Assembly: GCA_964448675.1 (NCBI GenBank)
Contig: CAYUZU010000003.1
Span: 62,001 to 126,000, forward strand
Origin: CAYUZU01 sp964448675
GTDB lineage: Bacteria; Planctomycetota; Phycisphaerae; UBA1845; Fen-1342
Length of the DNA: 64,000 nt
Direction: 5' to 3'
A program made the position numbers and the translations under genes. The notes beneath the pieces are model-generated. The model was given only the letters and a program-made list of their open reading frames with translations, was not told the DNA's origin and made no database searches. Below, one piece after another: positions 28,389 through 38,388 of this stretch (position 1 is its first letter; each line of letters opens with the position of its first letter).

Positions 28389-29303
28389 GTGGGATATCAC
28401 AGCGTCGTCTGCGTCAAGCAGGTGCCGGATACCGCCAACGTGACCGGCGAGGCGATGCGCGAAGACGGGACCGTCAACCGCGCCGCCCTGCCGACCGTTT
28501 TCAATCCCGAGGACCTGTACGCCCTGGAGGTCGCACTGGACCTGCGCGACCGGTTCGGCGGCACCGTGACGGTCCTGACCATGGGCCCGCCCAAGGCCTC
28601 GGACGTGCTGCGCGACTGTGTCTTTCGCGGCGCGGATCGCGCCATCCTCCTGACCGATCGGCGGGCGGCGGCCAGCGACACCCTCGCGACCAGCTATATC
28701 CTGAGCCAGGCCGTGCGTAAGCTCGGTGAGGTCGATTTCGTGTTCTGCGGCCGCCAAGCCATCGATGGTGACACGGCGCAGGTCGGGCCGCAACTCGCCG
28801 AAAAGCTCGGCATTCCGCAGGTCACCTATCTCGAGCAGCTCGTGGACGTGCAGGAGCGGACCGCGCGTATCCGCCGCAATGTCGGTAATGGGTGGGAAAT
28901 GGTGGAAACGACGTTGCCGGCGCTGGTCACCGTGCTGGACACGGTGGGCGCGCCGCGGCCGCCAGCGGCACGGCGCGTCATGAAGTACAAGCGGGCGCGG
29001 ACGCCGATCGAGCTCGAAGCCGAGGCGAAGGCGGCCCTGGGCGACGCGTCAAAGGAAGAGATCGAGAAGGAGGTCGAGCGGCGGGCCGAGCACCTGCGGC
29101 CACGGGGGTTGATGCTCGACCAGTGGAATCTGGATGACATCGAAGCGGACCTGGCGTGGTGCGGCCTGAACGGCTCACCGACCAAAGTACACCGCGTGCA
29201 ATCGATCGTGCTCAAGAAGGAAGGCTACACCGAGATCCCGCCGACCGAGGCCGGCGTGCGGCAGCTCGTTCGCGAGTTGGTGGTGGACCATACGCTGGGG
29301 TAA
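28389..29303 (+). CDS. etfB: electron transfer flavoprotein, beta subunit
   Basis: A 304-residue ETF beta subunit that passes electrons from acyl-CoA dehydrogenases to further acceptors as an EtfAB dimer. CVKQVPDTANVT at the start and GRQAIDGDTAQVGPQLAEKL in the middle are family signatures. The GDTAQVGP form is the one seen in Clostridium-type, FAD-binding (often bifurcating) ETFs, unlike the mitochondrial type; that reading is inference. The C-terminus is longer than the usual 255-265 residues and contains a helical segment (about 195-245) and a final Thr-rich segment. Start GTG with GGGAG upstream. etfA follows after 191 bases. Confidence 0.92.
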   Translation: MGYHSVVCVKQVPDTANVTGEAMREDGTVNRAALPTVFNPEDLYALEVALDLRDRFGGTVTVLTMGPPKASDVLRDCVFRGADRAILLTDRRAAASDTLATSYILSQAVRKLGEVDFVFCGRQAIDGDTAQVGPQLAEKLGIPQVTYLEQLVDVQERTARIRRNVGNGWEMVETTLPALVTVLDTVGAPRPPAARRVMKYKRARTPIELEAEAKAALGDASKEEIEKEVERRAEHLRPRGLMLDQWNLDDIEADLAWCGLNGSPTKVHRVQSIVLKKEGYTEIPPTEAGVRQLVRELVVDHTLG

Positions 29304-29443
29304 GAGGGATTTCAGGAGAGCCAAGAAGCGACGCAGGGTAAGGCGAGGGTCAGGCAGCCGAGTTTCAGGCCCCCCTTTGTATTTTGAACTGTGCATGTTG
29401 CATTCTCCGGCTGATGGCTGAGCGCCGATCGCTGGGTTCAACT

Positions 29444-29486
29444 GGCGGGCAGGACCCGCCCTACCGAGAACTGACAACTGAGAACT
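29444..29486 (+). repeat. REP-like palindrome plus CTGACA-type sequence before etfA
   Basis: GGCGGG-CAGGA-CCCGCC followed by CTACC (29444-29465), then ACTGACAACTGAGAACT (29470-29486). The etfA start lies nine bases further, with no Shine-Dalgarno. A related arrangement precedes the next gene. Confidence 0.7.
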
Positions 29487-29494
29487 TTCTCCCA

Positions 29495-30529
29495 ATGATC
29501 GATCCGAATCCGAATGGCGAAGTGTGGGTGTTTGCGGAGCAGGAAGACGGCTCGCTGCACGATGTGTCGCTCGAATTGTGCGGCAAGGCCCGCGAACTGG
29601 CGGACCGACTCGGCGTCCAAGTGGGCGTGGTGCTGCCCGGCTGGAACGTGCGCGAGCTGAGCTATCGCCTGTTCCATTTCGGGGCCGACCACGTGTACCT
29701 GGTCGAAGACCCGAAACTCAAGCACTACCAGACACTGCCGTATGCCCGGGCCGTCACCGCGCTCATCGAGAAGCACAAGCCGCAGATCATGCTCTTTGGT
29801 GCGACGCCGCTGGGGCGCGACCTGGCGCCACGCTGCGCGTCGGCCATGCGTTGCGGACTGACGGCCGACTGCACGGCGCTCGACATTGCCGACGTCGAAG
29901 ACAAGGCCGCCAAGACGGTCCACAAGAACCTGCTGCTGCAAATCCGGCCGGCGTTCGGCGGGAATATCATCGCCACGATCATCAACCCCGAGCGCTGGCC
30001 ACAGATGGCGACCGTGCGTGAAGGTGTCATGGCGCTGGTCGAGCCGAACGTGCAGCACAAGGGTGAGATCATCGAGGAGAAGGTCAAGTTCGACGAAGCC
30101 GACTTCGCCGTCCGCATCGTCGAACGCCACCGCGAAGAGCGTACCGTGAACCTGAAGGGGGCCCGCACGATTGTCGCCGGCGGTGGCGGCGTCGGCAGCA
30201 AAGCCAATTTCAAGGTGATCCACGAATTGGCGGGCGCCATCGGCGGCGCGGTGGGTGCGTCTCGGGCCGCGGTCGATGGCGGTTTCATCGACAAGGCCCA
30301 CCAGGTGGGACAGACCGGAACGACGGTGCGGCCGGCGCTGTACGTCGCCTGTGGCGTCAGCGGCGCCATCCAGCACCGGGCCGGGATGGAGGAGTCCGCG
30401 AAGATCGTCGCGATCAATTGGGATCGCGAAGCGCCGATCTTCAACGTCGCGCATTACGGCATCGTCGGCGACCTGAACCAGGTCATCCCGATGATGGTCA
30501 AGGCGATCAAGGAAAGGCCGAAGGAATAG
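29495..30529 (+). CDS. etfA: electron transfer flavoprotein, alpha subunit
   Basis: A 344-residue ETF alpha subunit. The N-terminus GEVWVFAEQEDGSLHDVSLE is of the Clostridium-like type and the FAD domain has GVSGAIQHRAGM, IVAINWD and APIFNVAHYGIVGDL. It pairs with EtfB to carry electrons between a flavin dehydrogenase and a downstream acceptor. The ATG at 29495 is the start; the open frame upstream contains spacer repeat sequence and no coding character. The upstream leader contains no Shine-Dalgarno. Confidence 0.92.
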   Translation: MIDPNPNGEVWVFAEQEDGSLHDVSLELCGKARELADRLGVQVGVVLPGWNVRELSYRLFHFGADHVYLVEDPKLKHYQTLPYARAVTALIEKHKPQIMLFGATPLGRDLAPRCASAMRCGLTADCTALDIADVEDKAAKTVHKNLLLQIRPAFGGNIIATIINPERWPQMATVREGVMALVEPNVQHKGEIIEEKVKFDEADFAVRIVERHREERTVNLKGARTIVAGGGGVGSKANFKVIHELAGAIGGAVGASRAAVDGGFIDKAHQVGQTGTTVRPALYVACGVSGAIQHRAGMEESAKIVAINWDREAPIFNVAHYGIVGDLNQVIPMMVKAIKERPKE

Positions 30530-30554
30530 CACGGGCGCTGCGCGCCTGCTTTCC

Positions 30555-30597
30555 GGCGGGTAAGACCCAACCTACTGACAACCGAAAACTGACGACT
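30555..30597 (+). repeat. degenerate REP-like palindrome plus CTGACA-type sequence before the acyl-CoA dehydrogenase
   Basis: GGCGGG-TAAGA-CCCAACCTAC (30555-30575), then ACTGACAACCGAAAACTG and GACGACT to 30597. The gene's ATG is five bases later. It matches the etfA leader in element order and sequence. Confidence 0.65.
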
Positions 30598-30601
30598 CAA
30601 A

Positions 30602-32425
30602 ATGCCCAACTTCTTCACCGACAACGACGACATCCGGTTTCTCTTCGATCACCTGGACCTCGGCGAGTTGGCCCGGATTCAGGAGGACGACTTCGCGGAC
30701 GCACAGCGACCCGATGTCGACTACGCCCCCATCGACGAAGCGGACGCCGTCGACAATTACCGCCGCGTGATGGAGATCATCGGCGATGTCACCGGCAACA
30801 CGATCGCCCCGCGCTCCGAGCAGATCGACCGCGAGGGCAACACGCTCAACAAGGATGGCACGGTCGCGCTGCACCCGCTGGTGACCGACAACATCCGGCG
30901 GCTGGGCCAGGCGGACCTGATGGGCTTCACACTGCCGCGGCAATACGGCGGGCTGAACTGTCCGACCACGGTCTATTCAATGGCGATCGAGATCGTCAGC
31001 CGGGCGGACGCGTCGCTGATGAACATCTTCGGGCTGCAAGGCATCGCCGAGACCATCTATGCCTTTGCCGACGACGAGATCAAGCAGGCGTACCTGCCGC
31101 GGTTTGCGCGGGGCGAGGTGACCGGGGCCATGGTCCTGACCGAACCCGATGCCGGCAGCGACCTGCAAGCCGTGCGGCTCAAGGCGATTCAGGATGATGA
31201 CGGCAACTGGTACCTGCGCGGCGTCAAGCGGTTCATCACGAACGGCTGTGGCGAAGTGTTGCTCACGCTGGCCCGCAGCGAGCCGGACGTGTCGGACGGG
31301 CGCGGGCTGAGCCTCTTCATCTCGGAGCGCAGCGACCGTGTGAAGGTCCGTCACCTGGAGCACAAGCTCGGCATTCATGGCTCGCCGACGTGCGAGATGG
31401 TGTATGACGACGCGCCGGCCAAGCTGGTCGGGCAGCGCCAGCGCGGGTTGATCACGTACGTGATGGCGTTGATGAACGGCGCACGCGTCGGCATCGCCGC
31501 CCAGTCGCTGGGCATCGCGGAGGCGGCGTATCGGCTGGCGCGCGAGTATGCCCATTCACGCAAACAGTTCGGCGGCCCGATCGAGCGGTTGCCGGCAGTC
31601 GCCGAAATGCTGACCGACATGAAGCTCCAGCTCGAGGCGGCTCGCGCCCTGACCTACGAGACAAGCCGCGTGTGCGACCTGGAGAACAACAACCAGCGCG
31701 TGCTCGAATTCGCACCGCCAACCGACAAGGACGAGGCCAAGGCTCGCAAGCAGTTCGGCAAGCAGCTCAAGCGGCTCAACGGCATGCTGACGCCGATGGC
31801 GAAGTACTACGCCTCGGAAATGTGCAACCGCGTAGCGAGCATGGCGTTGCAGGTGCTGGGCGGCTCGGGCTACATGCAGGATTACCCCGCCGAACGCTAC
31901 CTGCGCGATGCGCGCATCACGAACATCTACGAGGGCACCAGCCAGCTTCAGATCGTCGCCGCGGTGCGCGGGGTGTGCTCCGGCGCGTTCGAGAAGCGTG
32001 TCGAGGAATTCGAGCAGGCGCCCTACGCCGATGGGCTCCACAAGGAACTGCTCGCCAAGCTCGTCGCCGGCAAGCAGCAGGTCGTCGAGACGATCCAGTT
32101 CGTGAAATCGCAAGGCACCGACTTCCTCGATCTCGCGGGGCGGCAGCTTGTGGACGCAGCGGTGGCGGTGTACATGGGGCATCTGTTGCTGCAACAGGCG
32201 GCGGGCCTGCGGCCCCGAGGGACGGACACCATGGGCGCGGGGCTGGCATTCACGGCCACCGACACCCCCGGGCCGGCGCACGAGCGCAAGACGTGCGTCG
32301 CGCGGCGCTTCGTCACTACCGAGATGCCGAAAGTCACGCTCAACTGCGAGCAGATTCGTAGCGGCGACCGTTCGCCTCTGGATGAGTTCGAGGCGTTGGC
32401 GGGGCCCCTGCCGGCAAAGGACTAG
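30602..32425 (+). CDS. acyl-CoA dehydrogenase with C-terminal extension
   Basis: A 607-residue FAD-dependent dehydrogenase that oxidises an acyl-CoA and passes electrons to ETF. TEPDAGSDLQAVRL is the flavin-site signature, YAHSRKQFGGPI is family-typical, and the catalytic base is Glu444 in ITNIYEGTSQ. The protein is about 200 residues longer than the 380-residue classical type: an acidic N-terminal segment of about 60 and a C-terminal domain from about 460, as in the AcdA C-terminal-domain class. It lies directly after etfBA, so it is the natural ETF partner. Substrate chain length unknown. No Shine-Dalgarno is visible. Confidence 0.92.
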   Translation: MPNFFTDNDDIRFLFDHLDLGELARIQEDDFADAQRPDVDYAPIDEADAVDNYRRVMEIIGDVTGNTIAPRSEQIDREGNTLNKDGTVALHPLVTDNIRRLGQADLMGFTLPRQYGGLNCPTTVYSMAIEIVSRADASLMNIFGLQGIAETIYAFADDEIKQAYLPRFARGEVTGAMVLTEPDAGSDLQAVRLKAIQDDDGNWYLRGVKRFITNGCGEVLLTLARSEPDVSDGRGLSLFISERSDRVKVRHLEHKLGIHGSPTCEMVYDDAPAKLVGQRQRGLITYVMALMNGARVGIAAQSLGIAEAAYRLAREYAHSRKQFGGPIERLPAVAEMLTDMKLQLEAARALTYETSRVCDLENNNQRVLEFAPPTDKDEAKARKQFGKQLKRLNGMLTPMAKYYASEMCNRVASMALQVLGGSGYMQDYPAERYLRDARITNIYEGTSQLQIVAAVRGVCSGAFEKRVEEFEQAPYADGLHKELLAKLVAGKQQVVETIQFVKSQGTDFLDLAGRQLVDAAVAVYMGHLLLQQAAGLRPRGTDTMGAGLAFTATDTPGPAHERKTCVARRFVTTEMPKVTLNCEQIRSGDRSPLDEFEALAGPLPAKD

Positions 32426-32645
32426 CCAGACACCTGCCGCTATCGGCGATCAGCTCTCATCCGTCAGGCGGTGACAATCAGCGCCACCATGCGACGAGAC
32501 CGATGCCGCGCGCGGCGATTCGTCACTTCTTGTCGGCGCTGCCGGCGTTCCTCCGTCCCCGCCTGATCGCCACAATTGCACGAACGCCGTCGTTGCCGCA
32601 TGATGTCTCGCGTATCGACGCCGATATTCATGCCGAGGAGAGATC

Positions 32646-35600
32646 ATGCACGCCAGACGATTCGCGCGGGCCGCGTTGCTGCTCGCGTTCCTGACCGCCC
32701 CGCTCGTCGCTGCCCCGTACGTCGGCTATTACCGCCATCCCGCGCTGCACGGCGACACCGTGGTGTTCGTCGCCGAGGGCGACCTGTGGACGGTGCCGAT
32801 CGAAGGCGGCATGGCGCGGCGGCTCACCAGTCACCCCGGCCACGAGGAGCAGCCGGCGATTTCGCCCGATGGCACCCTGGTTGCGTTCACGGGTGAATAC
32901 GAGGGGCCCAAGGAGGTTTACACGATGCCGCTGGCCGGTGGTCGCCCCACGCGGCGGACGTACGGCGCCGAGCGGATCGCGTTCGTCGGCTGGACACCGA
33001 GCGGGGCGGTGCTGTACTCGACGCGCACATACTCGACGCTACCCAGCTATCAACTCGTGTCGCTGGACATCAGCCGGCCCGATGTTGCCGCACTTCCGGA
33101 CGTGATCCCACTGGCACAGGCGGCCGACGGCACGTTCGATCCGCGCAACGACGTGCTGTACTTCACGCGACAGGCGTTTCAGGGCAGCCACACCAAGCGT
33201 TACAAAGGCGGTACCGCACAGGCCATCTGGACGTTCGCGCCGGGCGCCGACGAGGCGGTGCCATTGACGCCTGACTACGCCGGCACCAGCCGCCGACCGA
33301 TGTGGTTCGAGGGACGGGTGTATTTCGCTTCGGACCGCGATGGCACCATGAACCTGTGGTCGATGCGGCCCGATGGCAGCGATCCTCAGCAGCATACGCG
33401 GCACGATGGCTGGGACGTGAAGACGCCGGCGTTGCACGGCGGGCGCATCGCGTACCAGTGCGGAGCGGACGTTTACGTCTATGATATTGCAGCCGGGGAT
33501 AGCCGGGTTGTGCCGATTACGCTCCCCTCGGACTTCGACCAGACGCGCGAGAACTGGGTCGACAAACCGATGGACTACCTCACGGCGGCGCATATCGCAC
33601 CCGACGGCGAGCACGTCGTGCTCACGGCCCGCGGCCAGGTCTTCGTCGCACCACGCCGCCTGGGCCGTTTCGCGCAGGTGTCGCATCGCGATGGCGTGCG
33701 GCATCGCGGCGCACGATTTCTGCCGGGCACGGACCGCTTGTTGACGCTGTCGGACGCCTCGGGCGAGGTCGAGGTCTGGACGCTGCCCGCCAATGGCGTG
33801 GGCGAGCCCGTCCAACTCACGAACGACGGCAACGCTTTGCGGTGGGAGGCGCTGCCGTCGCCAAACGGCAAGTACGTCGCGCACCACGACAAGGAGCAGC
33901 GGCTGTTCCTGCTGGACGTCGCGACTGGCGCGAATCGTCAGATCGACGCCTCACGCATCGACCAGATCCTGGATATGACATGGTCGGCGGATAGTGGCTG
34001 GTTGGCCTACGGGGTGCGCGCGGACAACATGTTCACGGTGGTCAAGCTGCATCGCGTCGCCGACGCAAGCACCACCACCATCACGACCGACCGCTTCGAC
34101 AGCTACAGCCCGCGGTTCAGCCCCGACGGCGATTGGCTGTACCTGCTGTCCGACCGAAACCTGAAGTCGCTCGTGGACAGTCCCTGGGGCAGCTACGCCC
34201 CCGAACCGTTCCTCGACAAGCGCACCAAGGTATACCAGTTGGCACTGCGCGATGGCCTGCGGTCGCCGTTCGCACCGCCGAACGAGCTGGAACCGGCCAA
34301 CGACGAAGGCGGCGCCGATGAGCCGGCCGCGGAAGATCGGGAGGAGAAGGCGACCGAGACGCCGCCAGTAGAGATCGAACTGGAGCACATCACGGCGCGG
34401 CTGCGTGCGCTGCCCGTGCCGGCAGGGAACTACAGCGAGTTGGCCGTGAACGATGCGGCGTTGTTCTGGTTGTCGTCGCCGACGGGCAAAGACCAGAAAC
34501 ACCTGGTCGGGCTCGAGATCACGAACGACGAGCCCAAGGTCACGACGCTCGTCGAGGACGTGCAGCAATTCGAGTTGTCACAGGATGGACAGCATATCCT
34601 CCTGCGCAAAGGTGACACACTGTATGTCATCGAAGCGGCGGTCAAGGAAGCGGACCTGTCCGACGCCGCGCTCGACCTGTCTCCATGGAAGCTCGCGGTG
34701 CAGCCGCGCGAGGAATGGCGGCAGATGTTCGTCGAAGCGTGGCGGCTGGAGCGTGACTACTTCTATGACCCAAACATGCACGGGGTGGACTGGGACGCGA
34801 TGCGGCGCAAATATGAACCGCTGATCGAGCGCGTCACCTCGCGTGAGGAGCTATCGGATCTGATCGCGCAAATGGTCAGCGAGCTGGCCGCGCTGCACAT
34901 CTACGTCCATGGCGGCGACATCCGCGCCGGTGCGGACGACGTGCCGACGGCGTCGCTCGGCGCGCGGCTGCAACGCGACGAAGCGGGTGGTGGCTATCGC
35001 GTGAAACACATCTACCAGTCCGATCCGGACCAGGTCGAGCGCTGTAGCCCGCTCGCCCGGCCCAATGTCAATGTCGCGCAGGGCGATATCATCACGATGA
35101 TCAACGGGGTCGACGCGCTGTCCGTGGCCGATATCGGGATGCTGCTGCGGCACCAGGCCGGCCGGCAGGTGCGGCTGCGCGTGAAGCCGGGCGGCGGCGG
35201 CGACGCGCGCGACGTGATCGTGCGGCCAATCGACAGCGAGGCCCTGTGGGACCTGCGCTATCACGAATGGGAGTACACCCGTCGGCTGGCGGTCGAAGAG
35301 CAAAGCACCGGACAGATCGGCTACGTCCACCTGCGCGCCATGAGCGGCGAGAATTACACCGAGTGGGCCCGCAACTACTTCCCCGTGTATACGCGGGCAG
35401 GGCTGATCATCGACGTGCGGCACAACTGGGGCGGCAACATCGATAGCTGGATCCTCAGCCGGCTGTTGCGCAAAGTGTGGTTCTACTGGAGCCAGCACGC
35501 GGGGCATTCACCGACATGGAACATGCAATATGCCTTCCGTGGGCACGTCGTCGTGCTGTGTAACGAATGGACGATGTCTGATGGCGAGGCATTCACCGAG

Positions 35601-35921
35601 GGAATCAAGCGGCTCGATCTCGGCACCGTGATCGGCACGCGAACCTGGGGGGGCGAGATTTGGCTGTCGGCCCGCAATCACCTGGTTGATCGCGGCATCG
35701 CGACATCGGCCGAGTTCGGCGTCTACGGGCCCGAGGGTGAATGGCTGATCGAAGGCCACGGCGTCGAGCCCGACATCATTGTCGACAACCTGCCGCACGC
35801 CACGTTCAACGGTGAAGACGCGCAGCTCGACGCGGCGATCCGGTACCTGCAGAAGAAGATCGAAGAAGAACCGGTCGAGATCCCCCTGCCACCGCCGCAC
35901 CCGGACAAGTCCGGGCGATAG
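32646..35921 (+). CDS. exported tricorn-like S41 peptidase
   Basis: A 1091-residue exported protease. A signal peptide ends near residue 22; the first half has repeated WD40/propeller-type strands (AISPDGTLVAFTGE, FSPDGDWLYLLSD) of a tricorn N-terminus; a PDZ-like segment lies at about 785-860 (QGDIITMINGVDALSV); the S41 core ends with NEWTMSDGEAF, whose Ser978 aligns with the tricorn nucleophile. An acidic linker (residues 555-577, Glu/Asp-rich) splits the two halves. A GAGGAGAGATC run before the ATG marks the start. Family members degrade peptides; here the signal suggests an envelope or periplasmic location. Confidence 0.9.
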   Translation: MHARRFARAALLLAFLTAPLVAAPYVGYYRHPALHGDTVVFVAEGDLWTVPIEGGMARRLTSHPGHEEQPAISPDGTLVAFTGEYEGPKEVYTMPLAGGRPTRRTYGAERIAFVGWTPSGAVLYSTRTYSTLPSYQLVSLDISRPDVAALPDVIPLAQAADGTFDPRNDVLYFTRQAFQGSHTKRYKGGTAQAIWTFAPGADEAVPLTPDYAGTSRRPMWFEGRVYFASDRDGTMNLWSMRPDGSDPQQHTRHDGWDVKTPALHGGRIAYQCGADVYVYDIAAGDSRVVPITLPSDFDQTRENWVDKPMDYLTAAHIAPDGEHVVLTARGQVFVAPRRLGRFAQVSHRDGVRHRGARFLPGTDRLLTLSDASGEVEVWTLPANGVGEPVQLTNDGNALRWEALPSPNGKYVAHHDKEQRLFLLDVATGANRQIDASRIDQILDMTWSADSGWLAYGVRADNMFTVVKLHRVADASTTTITTDRFDSYSPRFSPDGDWLYLLSDRNLKSLVDSPWGSYAPEPFLDKRTKVYQLALRDGLRSPFAPPNELEPANDEGGADEPAAEDREEKATETPPVEIELEHITARLRALPVPAGNYSELAVNDAALFWLSSPTGKDQKHLVGLEITNDEPKVTTLVEDVQQFELSQDGQHILLRKGDTLYVIEAAVKEADLSDAALDLSPWKLAVQPREEWRQMFVEAWRLERDYFYDPNMHGVDWDAMRRKYEPLIERVTSREELSDLIAQMVSELAALHIYVHGGDIRAGADDVPTASLGARLQRDEAGGGYRVKHIYQSDPDQVERCSPLARPNVNVAQGDIITMINGVDALSVADIGMLLRHQAGRQVRLRVKPGGGGDARDVIVRPIDSEALWDLRYHEWEYTRRLAVEEQSTGQIGYVHLRAMSGENYTEWARNYFPVYTRAGLIIDVRHNWGGNIDSWILSRLLRKVWFYWSQHAGHSPTWNMQYAFRGHVVVLCNEWTMSDGEAFTEGIKRLDLGTVIGTRTWGGEIWLSARNHLVDRGIATSAEFGVYGPEGEWLIEGHGVEPDIIVDNLPHATFNGEDAQLDAAIRYLQKKIEEEPVEIPLPPPHPDKSGR

Positions 35922-36012
35922 TCCTACCGGGCGTCACCGACGGCGAGCCCTGCTCGCGCCCGCCGCCGGTCGGCGTTGACCGTCGTTCACAGGGCACAAG
36001 CCGACCGTACAA

Positions 36013-38382
36013 CTACGGCCGCAGGTTCGGCGGCATACCCGGCGGCATCCGCCGCGGCTGCTGGGCAGGCGGTTCCTCACTCTTCAGGTAGGCATCCAGC
36101 CCGCGCATCAGCTTCTCGACGTCCGCCTGCCGCAGCCGGAAGATCTGCTCGCGCTCCGGAATCCCCGCCTTGCGCGGCAGTTCACCCGGCCGTTCCGGCG
36201 TCATGTGAACGGTGACGGCCTCGTCGCCGGCGAGGTTGATAATCAGCCTGGCCGGTGGGTCGATCAGCTGCTCGGCGGCGAGGTCGCCATCGCGATAGGC
36301 GAAGAACGCCTCGGCCCGCAGCTCGGCGATTTCCTTGACGAAGTCACCCACGGTCTTCTGCGACAGGTCGACGTACGGATCCGCCGGATAGGTCCACTCG
36401 CCATCCTGCTTGACGAACATCAACGTACCGCCGGTGCTTTCGATGCGCACGCTACGGATCGCCTCCGCGTCGAACGAGAAGAGCTTCGGCTCGATCAGCT
36501 CGCCGGTCAGGCTCTTCCACACGGTGTCGTCGAGCTCGAAGACATACGGGGCGTCGTCCTTGCGGGCGTACGGTACGCCGGCCACGCGCGACAGCCGCAG
36601 CGTGTGATGGATGTTCGGCCGCTCCTCGGTGACGCCCTGCGTCGTCGGGCCCGGCACGTCGAGCACCTCGAACGTGATGGTCGTCAGCGGCTCGTCCAGT
36701 CCGTACTCGGCGAAACTGTCCGTGCCCACGATCTGCCGCGCCCGCAGCCGCGCCAGGTCGCTGGTAAAGATGCGCACCGGCGTCTTGGCGACCGGCGCGT
36801 CGGCCGGCTGGGCGAGGGTCCATTCGGTCCCGTCGCGGACGAGGCGATAGGTCATCGCCGGCCGCTCGATGTCGATCTGGCGCAGAAGAATCTCGGTGTA
36901 TTCGAAGATCTGCCGCGAGCGCAGCGCGAGCGCGTCGACGGCCAGCCGATCGGCCTGGGCCGCGCTGGCAACGATCACGGTCGGGTCACCGGCGCGCTGC
37001 ACGTGGGCATGCCGGCCACTGGGCGTCTTGCTACCGACGCGGATCGTCAGCGGCTCGACCGCACCACTGGCGTACACGGTGAGCGTGGCCCGCGGCGTCG
37101 CGAGGCCATACTGCTCGGGCGGACCGGGCTGATTGACATAGTCGACCGCCTCGAGATCCTCGATCGCTTCGAGCAAGCCGCGCATGGCTTCGTCGTCGAG
37201 CTGCTCCAGCTCGCCACTGCCCTGCCAGCGACCGTCCGCCTTGTTCAGCACGATGCGGTCGCCGCCGGACTCGATCTCCAGCTTGGTGACGTCGGCGGCC
37301 TTGACGCGGGTGACGCGCGGATCGCGCAACTCGGTCAGATCGGGCACCAGCCGTTCGGCGTTGGCCTTGTTGATTGCGACCACCCACGGCTGATCCGCCG
37401 GCGAGGCGTAACGCTTGGTCCCGGCAATATCGACGCCGCCCAGCACCAGGCCGTGGGTCTCGGTGACGACCTCCGTTTCCGGCTCGGCGGGCTGGGTCGC
37501 GGTCGGGTCCGCCGGCGCCGCGGGCGCGACTTCGCGCTCGGTCTCGGTCGTGACGGAGAACCGCAGCCAGGCGGGCTCGAGGCCGAATGACGCCAGCGAC
37601 TGCGGTGCGTCCTCGACGAACTCGTCGGCGCGCAATCCGTTGAACCGCATGATCAGGCCGCGGACCTTCTCGCGATCCGCATGGGCCCGCACCGGCTCGT
37701 TGATCACCCACTGCTCCCCATCCGTGCGGGACAGGTCATACGTGACGCCATCGTGCTCGATGTGCACGTGCGCGGCGTCGTCGATCTTCAAGTCGACCAG
37801 CCGCTTGGCGCGATACTCGTCGAGCTCCTTGGCCACCAGGGGCTTCAGGTCGCGCTTGGCGATATGAATCACATCCGCGTCGGCCGCCCGCACGTACGTG
37901 TCGGACGACATGATCACTGGCTCGCCGACCTCCAGCGTCCACGTCTTGTCGAACTCGTCCACCAGCGTGATGGTCGCCACCGGCGGCGCCAGGCCCGCGC
38001 CCGCGGCATCCGGCTGCCCGGCGGCGCCGGGGGCAAACGTGCTGCGCGATTCGAGGTTCACCACCGCGTTGATCAGGCCGCGCACGGTATGTCCCTCAAC
38101 GGGGACCTCGAGCGGCGCGACCATCTGCCACTTGCCGCCGGCCGGCTCGTCCGCACCCTGCAAGCGCTCGAACACGAACGTCTCGCGGTCCGGCCGGGCG
38201 AGTTCAACCCGCAGGATCTCGCCAGTTTCCGGCGTCGTCTCGAAAATCGCGACCGCGGCGGCCTCGGGCTCGGACGCGGCCGTCTCGCGATCGGCCTGTT
38301 CCAGTTGCGGCGCGGCCAGCCACAGGCCGACGCCGATGATGACCAGGGCAATCAACAACACGAACGTGGTCTTGAAGTTCAT
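36013..38382 (-). CDS. DUF4340-domain membrane-anchored protein
   Basis: A 789-residue protein with an N-terminal membrane segment (about 7-25) and a long extracytoplasmic part consisting of two DUF4340-like halves, each with the pattern WxxxxP...V..L...L..L.... A Pro-rich C-terminus (about 770-789) ends the protein. In sequenced genomes this family usually follows a GldA/GldF/GldG-like ABC set, as here, where it is the last gene of the operon. Its role is unknown; a structural or substrate-binding partner of the GldG-like protein is plausible. Confidence 0.82.
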   Translation of the reverse strand: MNFKTTFVLLIALVIIGVGLWLAAPQLEQADRETAASEPEAAAVAIFETTPETGEILRVELARPDRETFVFERLQGADEPAGGKWQMVAPLEVPVEGHTVRGLINAVVNLESRSTFAPGAAGQPDAAGAGLAPPVATITLVDEFDKTWTLEVGEPVIMSSDTYVRAADADVIHIAKRDLKPLVAKELDEYRAKRLVDLKIDDAAHVHIEHDGVTYDLSRTDGEQWVINEPVRAHADREKVRGLIMRFNGLRADEFVEDAPQSLASFGLEPAWLRFSVTTETEREVAPAAPADPTATQPAEPETEVVTETHGLVLGGVDIAGTKRYASPADQPWVVAINKANAERLVPDLTELRDPRVTRVKAADVTKLEIESGGDRIVLNKADGRWQGSGELEQLDDEAMRGLLEAIEDLEAVDYVNQPGPPEQYGLATPRATLTVYASGAVEPLTIRVGSKTPSGRHAHVQRAGDPTVIVASAAQADRLAVDALALRSRQIFEYTEILLRQIDIERPAMTYRLVRDGTEWTLAQPADAPVAKTPVRIFTSDLARLRARQIVGTDSFAEYGLDEPLTTITFEVLDVPGPTTQGVTEERPNIHHTLRLSRVAGVPYARKDDAPYVFELDDTVWKSLTGELIEPKLFSFDAEAIRSVRIESTGGTLMFVKQDGEWTYPADPYVDLSQKTVGDFVKEIAELRAEAFFAYRDGDLAAEQLIDPPARLIINLAGDEAVTVHMTPERPGELPRKAGIPEREQIFRLRQADVEKLMRGLDAYLKSEEPPAQQPRRMPPGMPPNLRP

Positions 38383-38388
38383 CGCGCA

